Shown: positions 9,830 to 20,799 of the stretch, piece by piece | How positions within the stretch are numbered: position 1 is the first letter of the stretch | Layout of the letters: each line of letters starts with the position of its first letter | Assembly (NCBI GenBank): GCA_002633005.1 | Contig: NMRA01000412.1 | Location: forward strand, 382,966-408,525 | Source of the DNA: Phoronis australis | Lineage: Eukaryota; Phoronida; Phoronidae | DNA length: 25,560 nt | Direction of reading: 5' to 3' | Translations under genes and position numbers: made by a program | The notes under the pieces: generated by a model | Told to the model about the DNA's origin: nothing | What the model saw: only the letters and a program-made list of their open reading frames with translations | Databases searched by the model: none

Positions 9830-12800
9830 ACGAAACCACTGGGAACAAGGGATTCTAAACTGAAGACTCACCCAGGAGAAGTTCCGTGCTGCATGTCAGT
9901 CAGGGGTAATCAAATTGTTGCAGAAGATGAAAGCGAATGTCGAATGTTCTTGCAAAATTGTGACAGCAAAAGGAAAAAAAAAACAAATAGCCAGTGAAGT
10001 CAAAGAATGATGATGAGCTTGCCCATGGGGAGAGAGAGGAGTGCGGCAACACCATTCACGAGATGATTCAGATTCCCACTAATGAATGTCTGGGATCTAA
10101 AAATTGGCCAGAAGTTGTGTAAGCTGATGGGCTGATAAAACGGGTTCGATAAAGAGACGAACAGATTGACTTGTGGCACCCGTGTGGCTTGAATGTACAT
10201 TGTGTTTGACTATTTTGTTTTGTAGTCTTGGTCCTAAGTTCACCTTGTACCTTCAGTTTATGAAATCCAGTTCAATGTGACATTGAAAAAGATTGAGACA
10301 GTTATAATCACGTGCTATATTGTGATTTTCTCAAAACGTAGTCAACATGTTGTCTTTAGCATATCTTCAATTACACGCTGTGTGATTTACTCAGGAAATC
10401 AACAACAAATAGCATTTCTATGATATTATTAATCTTTTATAACACATACCGGGTACCACAAAATCGGTCATACAAAAATATATAAAATGTTGCTTTATGA
10501 AAATCAACGTTACACATCCATTGAACATTTCCTACGAATTACTTTTGGAATGTATTAGACTAAATCATCACTGAATCATAGACAATGTATTTCAGACTGA
10601 TTGATAGTATGACAGGGCACGACGCTATGAAAATCGCAAGGTCTTATTTTGTGACCAAGACAAAATCTTAGGTAACATTTTCAAAATCCAGCTCGCATTC
10701 ATTAATTCCAGGTCGCGAAAATTTCCCGCCATTTTTACGGATCAAAATTGTCATCAGAAAATGCTTAGATTATGCTCTTACGACGTTAAATACTCACAAA
10801 TTTCATGTCGCAAAATTAAGTTCTTACAAGCATATCATGCATGCACGGCGTTACCATTCTTCACTACTGCCATTCAGTAAAAGACCCTGGAGCGCAAGGC
10901 AGTTGCCCACGTGAAAGTCGAATCACTGCACTCTAACCGACACATGCATTCGATTAGGTAATCGTGCAACGTGAAAAAGGAGAAAATATTCGTTGAAAAA
11001 GTATCCGCGACTTTTCTAGGATTGACTTGCTATATGACTGTCATCAAAGTTGTTAAAGATCCAAAAATTGATAACTTTGAGTTCAAATTCCTTCCATTTG
11101 TTTGCAGGCCAAACTTTGCAACTTAACTTGACGTTTGAAAAAACATCCTTTCGGGAGAAATCCGTGAAACGTTGCCCTAATCGCTGAATGACGTATTTAT
11201 AAGCGGAAACAATTCATTGCAAATTTCACAACAAAAATGTGGGACTTGTGCTGTTTACGTATAATTCAACAATTGGTTTTCCATGAAATGAAAAGCCTCG
11301 AAATGATTTCCGACTGGGTGCGGGTTTCCATTATTCTGCCGACAGTATAGGCATGTCCGACGTTTGGCGATTAATTCGGTTGTCATTTTCACGTTTGCTG
11401 TCTTTCCCGATAAAAAACCAGACGCTCTTTTCCAAGTCACGATCGTTTCCCGGGACCGCTTTCCGGCGCTAACAGTGGAACCGACCAGTGCCGCAGTGCG
11501 ATATCAGGCAAATTGCCGTTGGTGTTGCCGTAATTTGATATTAAGGACACCTTCCATGAGAAATAAATGTTTTCCACCATTAAGCTTGGTAAGTTCGTCG
11601 ATAGAAACACCGCTGCATTCTGACGTTTTATCACGTGTTATTCCGAGGTCCGAAAGATTCTTCGGCACATCCGGAAATTTGCAAGAAAACGAAAATATTG
11701 GCCAATGAAATGCACCAAAGACCAATTCTCCATTCCCATGTTCACGCGAGGGCCCCACGCTTATGTCAGTTGCCACGGTTTAGCCCTTACGCCTGAAAAT
11801 TTTGGCTCCCCCCTCTCTTGTTGCGGGCCTGATTCATCCGTTGAAGGTACACTGATTTGTTAAAATTTCGTATAGCTTCTTTGTTACATTTTTAAACTTG
11901 TGCAAACTCCAGCTTCCCAAAAAATTATTCCATATGTGATTGGAGATCGAGTGGGTGGCTAAATATGTTCAGTCAAATTTTTCCTGAAGCGTCCTTTTTG
12001 GATCAGAGGAGGATAAAAAATATCGGTTCCTTGTGTTTTGTTTGTTATAACGTGTACGCTGTCCAAACAATATTGGCAAATCACATTCACGATATGCCGC
12101 AAAATAATATTCTAGATTAGTGGTGCATTTTCTCACTTGCCCCACCTACAAAAACTGCCAAAACCGCCACTGTGGAAGCCCCTTCCACACGGTGCGCCAA
12201 GAGGTAGTGAGACGTTGACGCATGTTGATGCAGTACACAACGCGTTTCCTTTTTAACTCGGCTCAAACTCAATTAACTCAATCTTGATACGCTAGTTTAT
12301 ACACAGGTAAACACTGCGCAGTGGTACGTTTCGTCACTCAACTATGGAAACGTAGAAAAATTTGGCCAAACCAAGATCACAGGTCACTCTGTGATCATTA
12401 TGTGGTTTACTTATGTGTTGGCGGTACCACTGTCTTTCGTTTACTATTAACAGATATTTGATTACCATGCATTGTTTAGATTATTACATTATGATTTGTG
12501 AGAAAGTGCGTTCGTGCGCCAAACTAACAGTGACACATCTGTTTAACTTATTTGCTTGCAGTACACAGCGAAAACTCGCGATGTCTTGCAAGTTCTTGCT
12601 CTTTTAGCAAGAAACTAGGTCTACGGAATGCACGTCAGGACTCCAATGTCGGCAAACAGTCCCACAGAACGTCAAAAGTATAGGGGGAAGAATTTTAGAT
12701 TTTGTAACTGTATATTCTCAGTAGTGCATTTTCTCCTTCTTTTTTAATTCAACTATTTCTTTGACCTTAGCATTTGGATTGTTAGAAATCGTTGAACTGT

Positions 12801-13881
12801 GTAGCTGTCGTATAATTACGACGACCTTGAACCAAACGAGTAAACAAGCATCTTTAAATACAAACTTAAATCGAACGTGTACGTTAAAAACGGTGATTAG
12901 TGACTACACAAATGAGCTTAAAACGACTGGTGAAGATACTATTGCAGTCATTAATTTTCGAGTAATATCATTCGAAAGTTATGTTTTAGCGTAACCAACA
13001 TGCAAGCTCTTGACCTTTTAGACATCCGACACGTATTACGTATGTTGACAAATTTAAGAATGGACGCCGTAATTTCTGGTTATTACTACATGAATATTAC
13101 AGAAACGTTTTTAAAAATCGTTATAACAAAGATGTTGCACTCAAAAAGTAGCCGACTCGCTGAGAACTAGCTTACAGTGTAAGTTAACGAACAGAACGTA
13201 GCAAAGAATTCAGCCCCTCTCAAATCAAAGTCAAGCTTAACGGAGATCTTTAGGTATTGATTCCCATCTGTAGCATGAGAAAATGTGTCATCTTTTTGTA
13301 AGCTTGTCAGTTATGCGCTTTATAAATATGATCTTATAATGGAAGAATATGCTAAATGTTTATACACTAAAAAGCATTTATCTGCTGTTGCTATATTTGG
13401 ATCTGTAAACCATTCATTGAAAATCGAAAGTGAAAGATGTTTAGGAACCCCAGGAGAAGGGCGTTCTAAAAGAGTAGTTGAAGAATGAAATTCATTTTTA
13501 CTTGATTGTCCTGCATAGGCTTGTGAATTAGGAAAGTTTTTTAATTATATGAATGTCTGAAGAAAAAGTTTGGTAATTAGCTAACCAATAACAACTCACA
13601 AATAATTATGATGACAATTTTAATAAAGGATTTCATGACTTTTGTGTGTTGTCAGCAGAACGCATGTCAATCGAGATTATCTTTACACTTTAAATGACGT
13701 TCAAAATTCGTTTGTTTTTAATGAATCGATGAAGGGCTTGAATAATTAGTTTTTACTGGTGTAGAGGTGTGACTTCATTTGCAAGGATACAATACCGTTT
13801 CTGAATTCAAAATAGTTTTTTCCGATTCAATTTTAATTAATCACATGAACAACTAACATAACACTATAGTCGAGAAGAGTC
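9830..13881. other. Non-coding stretch, nothing firm
   Basis: No gene can be supported. Possible isolated signals include an E2F-like TTTCCCGCC at 10722-10730, just beside a minus-strand AAAATGGCGG start context (ATG at 10732-10730) that opens only about 35 codons; an acceptor-like tract ending TTTGTTTGCAG near 11105; and a palindromic CCAAT pair, ATTGGCCAAT, near 11697-11706 in a slightly CpG-rich patch (11400-11800). The patch contains overlapping open frames on both strands with no recognisable product. Confidence 0.45.
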
Positions 13882-13968
13882 ACTTTCCGAGATCAGCCTC
13901 AGGTGGGAATCGAACTTTACAAATTCTAGAGTCGCAGGCAAACGGTTTGTTTGCTGCGCTTCATCCCA
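13882..13968 (-). repeat. tRNA-derived SINE head (minus strand)
   Basis: On the minus strand the sequence resembles a decayed tRNA. GCGCAGC near 13957 fits the A box of an RNA polymerase III promoter. TTTGCCTGCGACTCTAGA fits the anticodon-arm region of tRNA-type SINEs. AGTTCGATTCCC near 13904-13915 fits the B box (consensus GGTTCGANTCC). The arms do not fold into a clean cloverleaf, so this is a SINE or tRNA pseudogene and not a working tRNA. The SINE body and 3' end are not delimited. Confidence 0.6.
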
Positions 13969-14684
13969 GTATCAGTACGTGGGAGAGAATTTCAAGCATA
14001 CTTCAATGATGAAATCATAAAACTTGATTTCAACGAATGTCTGGCAAATAATGGCGGTAATTGGAGATTTGTAATAAAATCGTGAAATACAACGAACAAT
14101 CTTGTGTTTTTTAGATCTGTTGAAGCTTGTAAGTTCAAAAATTTCATCCCACTCAATCCCAAGTTGCCTTTGTCGGGGAGAAAATGATAACGTCCCTTTT
14201 ACCAATAAATTTTGTTTTGATGACGATAAAAATCTCAAGTATCCAATAATATTGATTAAGAATTTCAAGAGCGACAATTTCAATGAAAACGAACACTATG
14301 ATCACAGTTATTTCATAGAAATATGAAAATGTTATTGACGTCGTGAATAGAATTTTGATATTGAAAATAGAGAACAGGGCACAATCTTTACAACACGTGT
14401 TTCACTCGAACAGAAATGTGAGAAAGTGCGTATTAAGATGATAAAATGTCGCCGCGCACAACTACGCACAGGTAAAACAGGTCTGTAAAAAAGGTAAACG
14501 CACGTATTTTACAGTATAACTACAATGATCATTCAAATACACGAGACCTTCAGGTACAAATTGGATTATTTAGACAAAATACGTCTAATATCACTTTGTC
14601 ATCTGCACACAATGTTACATACAGACTTCAAGAATTTCAAACAGTTATTTCACAAAACATTTCATCAAAACATTATCACAAACA
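13969..14684. other. Non-coding stretch downstream of the TRIM gene
   Basis: AT-rich sequence with overlapping short open frames on both strands (about 13972-14326) and no recognisable domain. It lies 3' of the minus-strand TRIM-NHL gene and past its poly(A) signal. I see nothing else here. Confidence 0.5.
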
Positions 14685-14690
14685 TTTATT
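14685..14690 (-). terminator. Poly(A) signal AATAAA of the TRIM-NHL gene
   Basis: The plus strand reads TTTATT, so the minus strand carries a canonical AATAAA 25 bp after the TAA stop of the TRIM-NHL reading frame. This implies a very short 3' UTR. Confidence 0.7.
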
Positions 14691-14714
14691 CAACCAGGTG
14701 ATGGTACAGGTGTG

Positions 14715-16526
14715 TTAAATTAGATTACAAATAGGCGGCGCAGCATAACTAAACTCCTTCACATTACCTCCCAACTCCAGTACATACACCCGCCCTGGGC
14801 CTGATGGACATATGGCTGTAGGCCTGCAGACATCACCCCTCGTGGTGATCACGTGTGTACGTGCAGGGGTCAATAGATGGATACAATGTTTGTTCCAGTC
14901 AGCCAGGAGAATGTGGCCGAACTGATCCACACACACACCGCGCGGCACACACAGTCCATCACTGAATGTGTGTATAACGGCCGGCTGTGTGGGGTCAATC
15001 ACGTACACACGTGGGGGGTAGTGCTGGCTCACCACCACATGTCCAGTGTTCTCATCCACACATATATAGTGTGGTGAGAACTTACTCAGACCCAGGGAGG
15101 GGGCGTCTATTTGATGATGGACCTTACAATCAAAGTCGGCGTACAACACCCGTCCACCGTCTCTATCCGCCACTATCAGCTGGTCGGTGTGACATGTAAT
15201 ACACCCCTTACCTTTATACACACCTGGGTAGACCTTCACCTGTTGACCTCTGGCGTCATACTTGACAACACCGTGAATGTCGCGGTCGGTGATGAAGATC
15301 TCACCAAGTCTATTACATGTCACATCACGAGGGTCCTGCAGTCGGTGCTGGGCGGTGTTTAACGTGAATTTGAATGACAAGTTGTTTTTATTATACACCT
15401 TGACATTGTGGTTGTTCATGTCCGTTACAACCACCACCCCATCACTCACTGCCAGCCCATAACATCTGCCTCCCCTCTCCCCCTCAAGTAGACTGCTAAA
15501 TCTCCGCTCAAGTTGAACATGCTTAACAGCCAGTTGAGGGGTCACACGGTGGACAGGTGATTTACTGGAAACTGCAACAACTGAGGCAAAATTTTCAAAA
15601 ACATTGGATGAAATATTTTCGTCTTCCATTTTTTTCATAATATTCACAGCTACATTTGGAACTGCAATTGTTGCAGGTTGGATTTCAAAGACTGATTTTT
15701 CAACCCGCTTCTGGATTTGATCAATATTCAAGTTTTTAAGAAGAGACTTAATCTCATTAAATTGTTGCAGTTTCTCAGCGTCATGACACGACTCAAGAAC
15801 ATTATTTACATAATCATATACGCTAGCAAACTTCGCCCTGTTCTGTTCAGCCTCATCACAAGCAGCTTCTGCCTGTTTTCTCGCCGTCTCTATTTGTTTT
15901 TCCAACTCAGCAATAGCTTTCTCTTCATTAACTTTGACTTGACGAGTGATCTCTGCCAGGAAATCACTGTATACACGTTTTATCTCATTCTTACAAGCTT
16001 TTTGTTGCTGGGCATAACTTTGTGCAACTTGCTGTCGTTTATCGCGCAACATTTCCCAGTGCTGCGTAACATCTTGCCAAGGTTTCAACAAATCACGCAT
16101 CACCTCAATGGCGTCTTTTGCAGCAACGTCTAAATCTTTCAGTTTGTGTTGATTATGACTTGAAGTTACACAGCGTAAACATATGGCCACCTTGCACTGT
16201 TCACAGTACAGTTCCAAAACTCGGCCTCCATGAGCTGAACAATGCATTTTGTTCATGTTGTCATAATTCGAAACAATGTCACAGATACCGACATGAATAA
16301 AGTTATGCTTAAAGCCACTAGCACGTTCTCTTGGAACAGCAAATTTTGTTTTGCACAGTGGACATGGAAATTCACCACTTTGCCCCTGTTCTGTCATGTG
16401 ACTGTTCAAGCAATCTTCACAGAATGAGTGAAGACACGGCAAAATCCTCTGGTCACTGGATCTCTCAAAACACACGGGGCACTCTACCAGTCTACGTAGC
16501 TGAGCAACTGGATCATTAGACGCCAT
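14715..16526 (-). CDS. TRIM-NHL protein, probable RING E3 ubiquitin ligase
   Basis: A 603-residue intact protein. The RING finger is C3HC4: C16, C19, C31, H33, C36, C39, C55, C58. A B-box 2 zinc site follows (C96, H99, C108, C111, C116, C119, H124, H127), then a long coiled coil at about 135-275, rich in Lys, Glu, Gln and Ala. The C-terminal part (about 340-600) has six NHL-type blades, for example GLAVSDGVVVVTDMNNHNVK and CVDQFGHILLADWNKHCI. There is no B-box 1 and no filamin domain, so it resembles TRIM32/TRIM56-type architectures more than TRIM2, 3 or 71. By family knowledge such proteins transfer ubiquitin through the RING, dimerise by the coiled coil and bind protein or RNA by the propeller; substrate unknown. 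I start at ATG 16526 (MASNDP), not at the GTG 30 bp upstream, because that stretch is a splice acceptor (TTTTCTGTTTGCAG). The coding sequence is one exon; a 5'-UTR intron is likely. All zinc ligands are present. Confidence 0.96.
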   Translation of the reverse strand: MASNDPVAQLRRLVECPVCFERSSDQRILPCLHSFCEDCLNSHMTEQGQSGEFPCPLCKTKFAVPRERASGFKHNFIHVGICDIVSNYDNMNKMHCSAHGGRVLELYCEQCKVAICLRCVTSSHNQHKLKDLDVAAKDAIEVMRDLLKPWQDVTQHWEMLRDKRQQVAQSYAQQQKACKNEIKRVYSDFLAEITRQVKVNEEKAIAELEKQIETARKQAEAACDEAEQNRAKFASVYDYVNNVLESCHDAEKLQQFNEIKSLLKNLNIDQIQKRVEKSVFEIQPATIAVPNVAVNIMKKMEDENISSNVFENFASVVAVSSKSPVHRVTPQLAVKHVQLERRFSSLLEGERGGRCYGLAVSDGVVVVTDMNNHNVKVYNKNNLSFKFTLNTAQHRLQDPRDVTCNRLGEIFITDRDIHGVVKYDARGQQVKVYPGVYKGKGCITCHTDQLIVADRDGGRVLYADFDCKVHHQIDAPSLGLSKFSPHYICVDENTGHVVVSQHYPPRVYVIDPTQPAVIHTFSDGLCVPRGVCVDQFGHILLADWNKHCIHLLTPARTHVITTRGDVCRPTAICPSGPGRVYVLELGGNVKEFSYAAPPICNLI

Positions 16527-16529
16527 GTC

Positions 16530-16674
16530 CTGCAAACAGAAAATAATTATAATCACTCAAGACATATTTCAGCTTTAAACGGTGTTTTTCAATGAACTAA
16601 CCTTGGATAACAAAAAGANCCGAAACCCTATAGTCGTCCGCCTAAGCATAAAACCGGCTTGTTGTCTTACTCAC
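16530..16674 (-). other. Putative 5'-UTR intron of the TRIM-NHL gene
   Basis: On the minus strand a donor reads AATTGG then GTGAGTAAG (first intron base 16674), and the acceptor TTTTCTGTTTGCAG ends at 16530, four exon bases before the ATG at 16526. The intron would be 145 bp and contains the assembly N at 16619. A second donor, CCAAG then GTTAGTT (first intron base 16601), would give 72 bp. The acceptor is convincing; the choice of donor is not settled. Confidence 0.6.
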
Positions 16675-16800
16675 CCAATTATTCCACTTCAAAGTTATGA
16701 TCTGAATAGGACTTGATTTAACTCTCACAAATATATAGTATTCGTTGATTCAAACGTTTTCTTTTACTTAAGCCGAGTTGTTCAACTGTGCATTGCTTTT

Positions 16801-16862
16801 CGGCAGCCATTTTATAATGACACCTATGGTCGTGGCAGCGCTGCACGCGAAACAAGATGGCG
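16801..16862. promoter_or_regulatory. Compact bidirectional promoter
   Basis: On the minus strand TATAAAA at about 16809-16815 lies upstream of the TRIM-NHL 5' UTR. It overlaps AAAATGGCTGCCG, a YY1-like motif that could also be read as a start codon opening only 30 codons. On the plus strand, about 40 bp away, ACAAGATGGCGGAC at 16852-16865 fits YY1 and the TISU translation-initiator consensus (SAASATGGCGGC), used by mRNAs with very short 5' UTRs. Between them is CpG-containing sequence (GGCAGCGCTGCACGCGAAAC). An E2F-like TTTCCCGCC lies further out at 17174-17182. Confidence 0.5.
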
Positions 16863-16890
16863 GACGACCTTTGGAGACTGACGACAAGAG
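16857..16890 (+). CDS. First coding exon of a divergent gene (partial)
   Basis: ATG at 16857 in a TISU-type context (CAAGATGGCGG) opens MADDLWRLTTR plus one base and meets a donor, AAGAG then GTAATC, at 16891. The exon therefore ends in phase 1. The start lies about 330 bp from the TRIM-NHL ATG on the opposite strand. TISU starts are typical of housekeeping and mitochondrial genes, which fits a divergent CpG-type promoter. The next exon is not certain: the plus-strand candidates at 22518 and 25168 both accept phase 1, and a stop-free continuation into 22518 would give a protein of 72 residues. I do not recognise the N-terminus. Confidence 0.45.
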
Positions 16891-19800
16891 GTAATCGGAC
16901 TATACAACTCTGAAAGGAACATTCTACTTTTCAAAAAACTTGACAGCATTCTTCAACAAACATTTCTATATATGCCTATACAGCACCTAGGGGCAACGCG
17001 TACGCGTTCTTCTGCAACATTGTTCCTCAGTTAATTCCAGAGTAGAAGTCTCAAGATCGGTGCGGCTTAAAACAGTATCGTGGATGATAACATGACTCAA
17101 ACTTAATCTTTACAAACTTTCATTTCAGATTAGTGATAGCGTAAACTTACTGAAACAAAACGAGTGTCGGCAGTTTCCCGCCTAACGCTGAACAGAGAGC
17201 TCGGTCGACACGTCCGACTGCTATCAAATACCTTCGTTGTCTGCGCTAACAGCGTCACGCACGTTTATTCATAGCAATGACTCATATTTCTCTGGCGATT
17301 TTCCAAATGCCTGTGATCAAAGCGAAAGTACTCCAAAATCGAGTTATAGCCTACACAACTCCTTGCAGGTGCAAGGAAAGCGAGATTCATTGTACCAACT
17401 ATAACCACAGCAGGAATCCGAGCCAATCCGCTTGCTACCGATGCTTCTAACGCAAATAACTGCAGTCAAATTCACAAACTAATAATTATGTACATCTCAG
17501 AAATCAAGCTCTCCCGGGTTATTGCTTCGCCGTCAGGTGGTGCTCTCTGGCGGTCGCTGTTCCTGTATAGTACGTCTTTAGGCGACAAGACCATCAGTTC
17601 GTGAGTTAGCTCAAGGAAGGAAACCAATTATTAAAAGCTGGCATGGTCTCGTGGTATTTTTTTCATGTTATAAATTTACAACTAGCATAATGTCAGGTTT
17701 TACGTCAAAAACCCGCTTGAGGAAGCCTGACCGGATCTAAATAAGATAATACATTGAAGTGATCACGTACAAAAAACTAAACGCGCACGTATTGTCGACT
17801 GGTACTAATGAAAATGGTGTTCTTCCTAGTTTGCAGCCATTAATAGTTCCATAGGCTTCTCTAAAGAGTCCGTTGGTCATCCCCACATCTGCATGCAGTC
17901 ACCAATATTGACTAAGATTTATGTCCCCTGACTAGTCGCCTTCCTGCACCTGTACGCCGGCCAACCAATCCGTGACAATGCCTCAACTGAGAAAATCTCT
18001 GAGACATAACGGGAGGGAAAAAATACATTATCAACAAGAAAATAATGTTAAAATCCATGACATAACAGAAAATTAACCACAAATTAATTGCAACAGCTCA
18101 TGTGGGGTTTATGATCAAGTTGTTTTTACGTCATTTCTCACAATTACAAAACACAACTTTTAGTATTTATATTGCAAAACTGCCATTGCCGATATGAGCT
18201 AAAACAGATATATGAAGGGTCCAATGTCGTCAAGTCACAGACAAACATTAGAAATCTTGAACTTGACGACGATGAAAATAATTAGCCTATTATCTCTATT
18301 CTTTCTTCATCACTTTCATGTCAGTGCGCTAGCCACTTAGCAAGACCGGCCGGGTTTTAGGCGACCGTGGGCAATAATACCACAATGTGAACCTCGGTTT
18401 GTCTATCATTACAAAAAGATTTGCGAATCAGCTTCTATTTCAAACCTACAATTAATTCTCATTTGCCAAAGACAAGAATGAAGTACTGTCTACACAAACC
18501 GAAAGATTTTTATGTACAACACAATTTACACTTTGACGCAGCGCCACCTGTACTGAAAATTACCCAATGAGTTATTTTTATCTCATTGAAATTACCTTTC
18601 GTTGCACTGTGAAAGAGTGTAGTTTACAGCTTTGTCCCTGTAGGCAGTACCGGCAGGTCAAAGGTGGTAAACGAGACTTCCTATTCAGCCATACTCTCTT
18701 TCAATGAACAAATCGTGCAAAATTTTAGATTTGTCTTAAGTGCCTGATTAACCATGACAAGTTGATTAGGGACGTTCATCACGTTCATACAGCTAGAGGC
18801 TATTTAAAATTTGTGGTGCCCGGATGATGGGCCATCCATTAGTGTAAAATGCTGCAGCTTAGTAGGGCCTCGCACAAAACAGGTGCCTCGTCTCGTCGTC
18901 ACAAAGGATGTCTCAGACGGAAGTCGTTGGATAGTGACAATCAGGCGCAATGACAATTGAGACACGGTTTTGTTGCTGCTGGGGCCCCTCAGACTAGTGG
19001 TGACATAGGAAGGGGCAGTCGTAGCTAAAGGGTAATTGTAATTGCCAAAGGTCCCTACTAAGTCCGGATATTGCCACAGCTTCGAATGTTTAGGCTAATG
19101 GAGCATATACTACAGAGAAGATACAAAAATGTCCGTTTACTTGTAGGAAGTGTTCATCAAAGCTGAACGTAACTTCACGATTAAGAAAAACCTCGATGAA
19201 CGTTATGGAAAATCCTTGGCCAGTTTCAAGCAATTTTATCAAAACTTTAATACAGGAAGTTTGATAAATGCTTTTGAAATGACTATCAACGTACATTTCA
19301 AAAAACGACATTTCCACCAGAATGACTTGAATAGATTTGTCTCGACTAATAGCTTCCGACATTTTATACTTTTATTGACAGTCGATTTTTACTTAGATAT
19401 TTCAAAAAGGCAACGTTTCAATTATATTGATTGTGAAAATGTAGTTTCTGCTAACTCCTGCAAAAACTGGTCATCTCTTAGAATTAGAAGTTTATTTGTA
19501 GTTCGAAATAAATAGATGCATGTAAATTAAGCATGTAAAAAATTTAAAATATAATCATATCTGTTAAAAATCCATTGTATTTCGATGACATCCAGCGAAC
19601 ACCGGCCGGCAGAATTAGGATTTTGGAAAAACTGCTTTGTTGCAACTAAACTCTAGGAACATTTCAGACAAAAGAATCGTATTCATCTTATACTGAAGCA
19701 AAGAAGATAGATTGGGAACTCTACGAAAATAATTGTTTGCGATGTCTTGTCAAATAAAAATTAAAAAGGGTTCATGTGATAAAACAAATCCTACAGGATT

Positions 19801-20075
19801 TTGACGAAAATTCCAAGCGGTTTTGCCCATGTCTCAAGCCTGAGACTCGCGCAGGATTCTCCGAAACACTAATTTTGCACTGTCTTTTGTTTCAGGGTGA
19901 TAGTTTTTGGACACGTTCATTGTTTCATTTTGTCTGTGCAGATCTAATTACTGCTCGCATCGATTTTATAGTTGAACATCAATATGATCTGTTATGGAAT
20001 TTTACTCACCATTGAAGAGTCAGGGCTGCTACTAGTGGATTTTACGAACATGCCACACATCTAAGAGAATTTTAA
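16891..20075. other. Probable intronic or intergenic sequence
   Basis: No firm exon. If the start at 16857 is real, much of this is its first intron. Weak items are an acceptor-like CTTCCTAGTTTGCAG near 17836 followed by about 30 open codons, and two sequences like the CTCF core at about 17532-17545 and 18541-18555. The plus-strand frame 19150-19515 begins at GTG, not ATG, has no domain and is AT-rich, so I do not call it. Confidence 0.45.
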
Positions 20076-20205
20076 ATGTTTTCGCTGACAATTTGGCAAA
20101 GGAGCGTTCGCTGCTGTATGTACCTCTACCTGGCTTGTTGTTCTGTCGCTGCCGTGGTGATATCATCCACAACTTTCTCACCTCCATTTCAAGGAGAGGC
20201 TACAG
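20076..20205 (+). CDS. Candidate first exon with signal peptide or membrane anchor
   Basis: ATG at 20076 (A at -3) opens 43 codons plus one base and ends at a good donor, CTACAG then GTAATG, at 20206 (phase 1). The N-terminal 14 residues are basic and polar (MFSLTIWQRSVRCC). A hydrophobic stretch of about 15-18 residues follows (YLYLACCSVAAVVI), then a polar Ser/Thr/Pro-rich piece. This is the shape of a cleaved signal peptide (especially if the second ATG at 20118 is used) or of a type II signal anchor as in Golgi enzymes. A phase-1 junction after a signal sequence is common in secreted proteins. Downstream exons are not established; acceptors at 20347, 20367 and 22518 are possible. It could be a chance frame. 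Confidence 0.35.
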
Positions 20206-20537
20206 GTAATGAGTTGCTGATAATTTCCAAGAAGCTAAGAAAACGAATTGTATGAGTGGAGAAGGAAATGTCTGAAAACATCGTTTTCTTACGTAAGAAA
20301 AAGAGCTTTAATTTGAAATGTTAAACGTGTAATGTTCCTATTCCAGGGCCGCAACACTAAATTCCAGCTTCCTTGAAACCAACAGATACCATCTGTGACC
20401 CACGCTGCGTACAAATTCAGTCACCCAGCCAATCAGTCTCCTTTTTTTCAGTCTCATTATTTGCAGTATGATTGAAATTCTAACACGCACACAAATTTGA
20501 GATTATGGAAAAACCTGAGGTATTTCGGATGAGTGAT

Positions 20538-20620
20538 CAGGCCCGTAGCCAGCCATTTCCTGGGGGGTGGTTCGAATTCCTGGAACGGTGGACCTTTGAT
20601 ATTTTGCAAACGTCGACACT
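20538..20620 (+). mobile_element. Possible hAT-like element end
   Basis: CAGGCCCGTAGCCAGCCATT followed by a G run and GGTTCGAATTCC resembles the CAG-starting, G-run-containing ends of small hAT-type elements common in marine invertebrates. No matching inverse end or target duplication is visible, so this would be a fragment. From memory of the pattern only. Confidence 0.3.
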
Positions 20621-20799
20621 GTAGAGTTTTCGGTTAGGCAATGGACGCAGCTTAATTAGGGTGAAAGGAAATCTGTATACACAACAAAATGTCTCACCTC
20701 TATGTTCCTGAGATGAGATGGAATTCGTAATACCACAGATAAAGATGCCGTGACGGTTGTTCCCAAAGAACGGGACACAAATTCGGATAAAATGTGGTC

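Noticed and set aside
10870-10965. Minus-strand GTCGGTTAGAGTG resembling a tRNA D arm
   Set aside because: No B box at the right distance and no cloverleaf; too short to separate from chance.
14877-16519. Plus-strand open frames across the TRIM-NHL gene (60-138 codons)
   Set aside because: They are antisense shadows of the intact minus-strand coding sequence and show no domains.
16725-16810. Minus-strand ATGGCTGCCG frame upstream of the TRIM gene
   Set aside because: Only 30 codons before a stop, and the ATG overlaps a TATAAAA that better explains the sequence as promoter.
17532-18555. Two CTCF-core-like sites (GTCAGGTGGTGC and GCGCCACCTG)
   Set aside because: Core matches of this length are expected by chance and there is no supporting context.
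18849-18953. 34-codon ATG frame beginning MLQLSRASHKTG
   Set aside because: Short, no splice or poly(A) support, and an adjacent frame is equally open.
19150-19515. Plus-strand open frame of 121 codons
   Set aside because: It starts at GTG, which is not a plausible start here, is AT-rich, has no domain and no convincing splice or poly(A) signals.
20570-20582. GGTTCGAATTCC as a pol III B box
   Set aside because: No A box upstream; it sits inside what looks like a DNA-transposon end.
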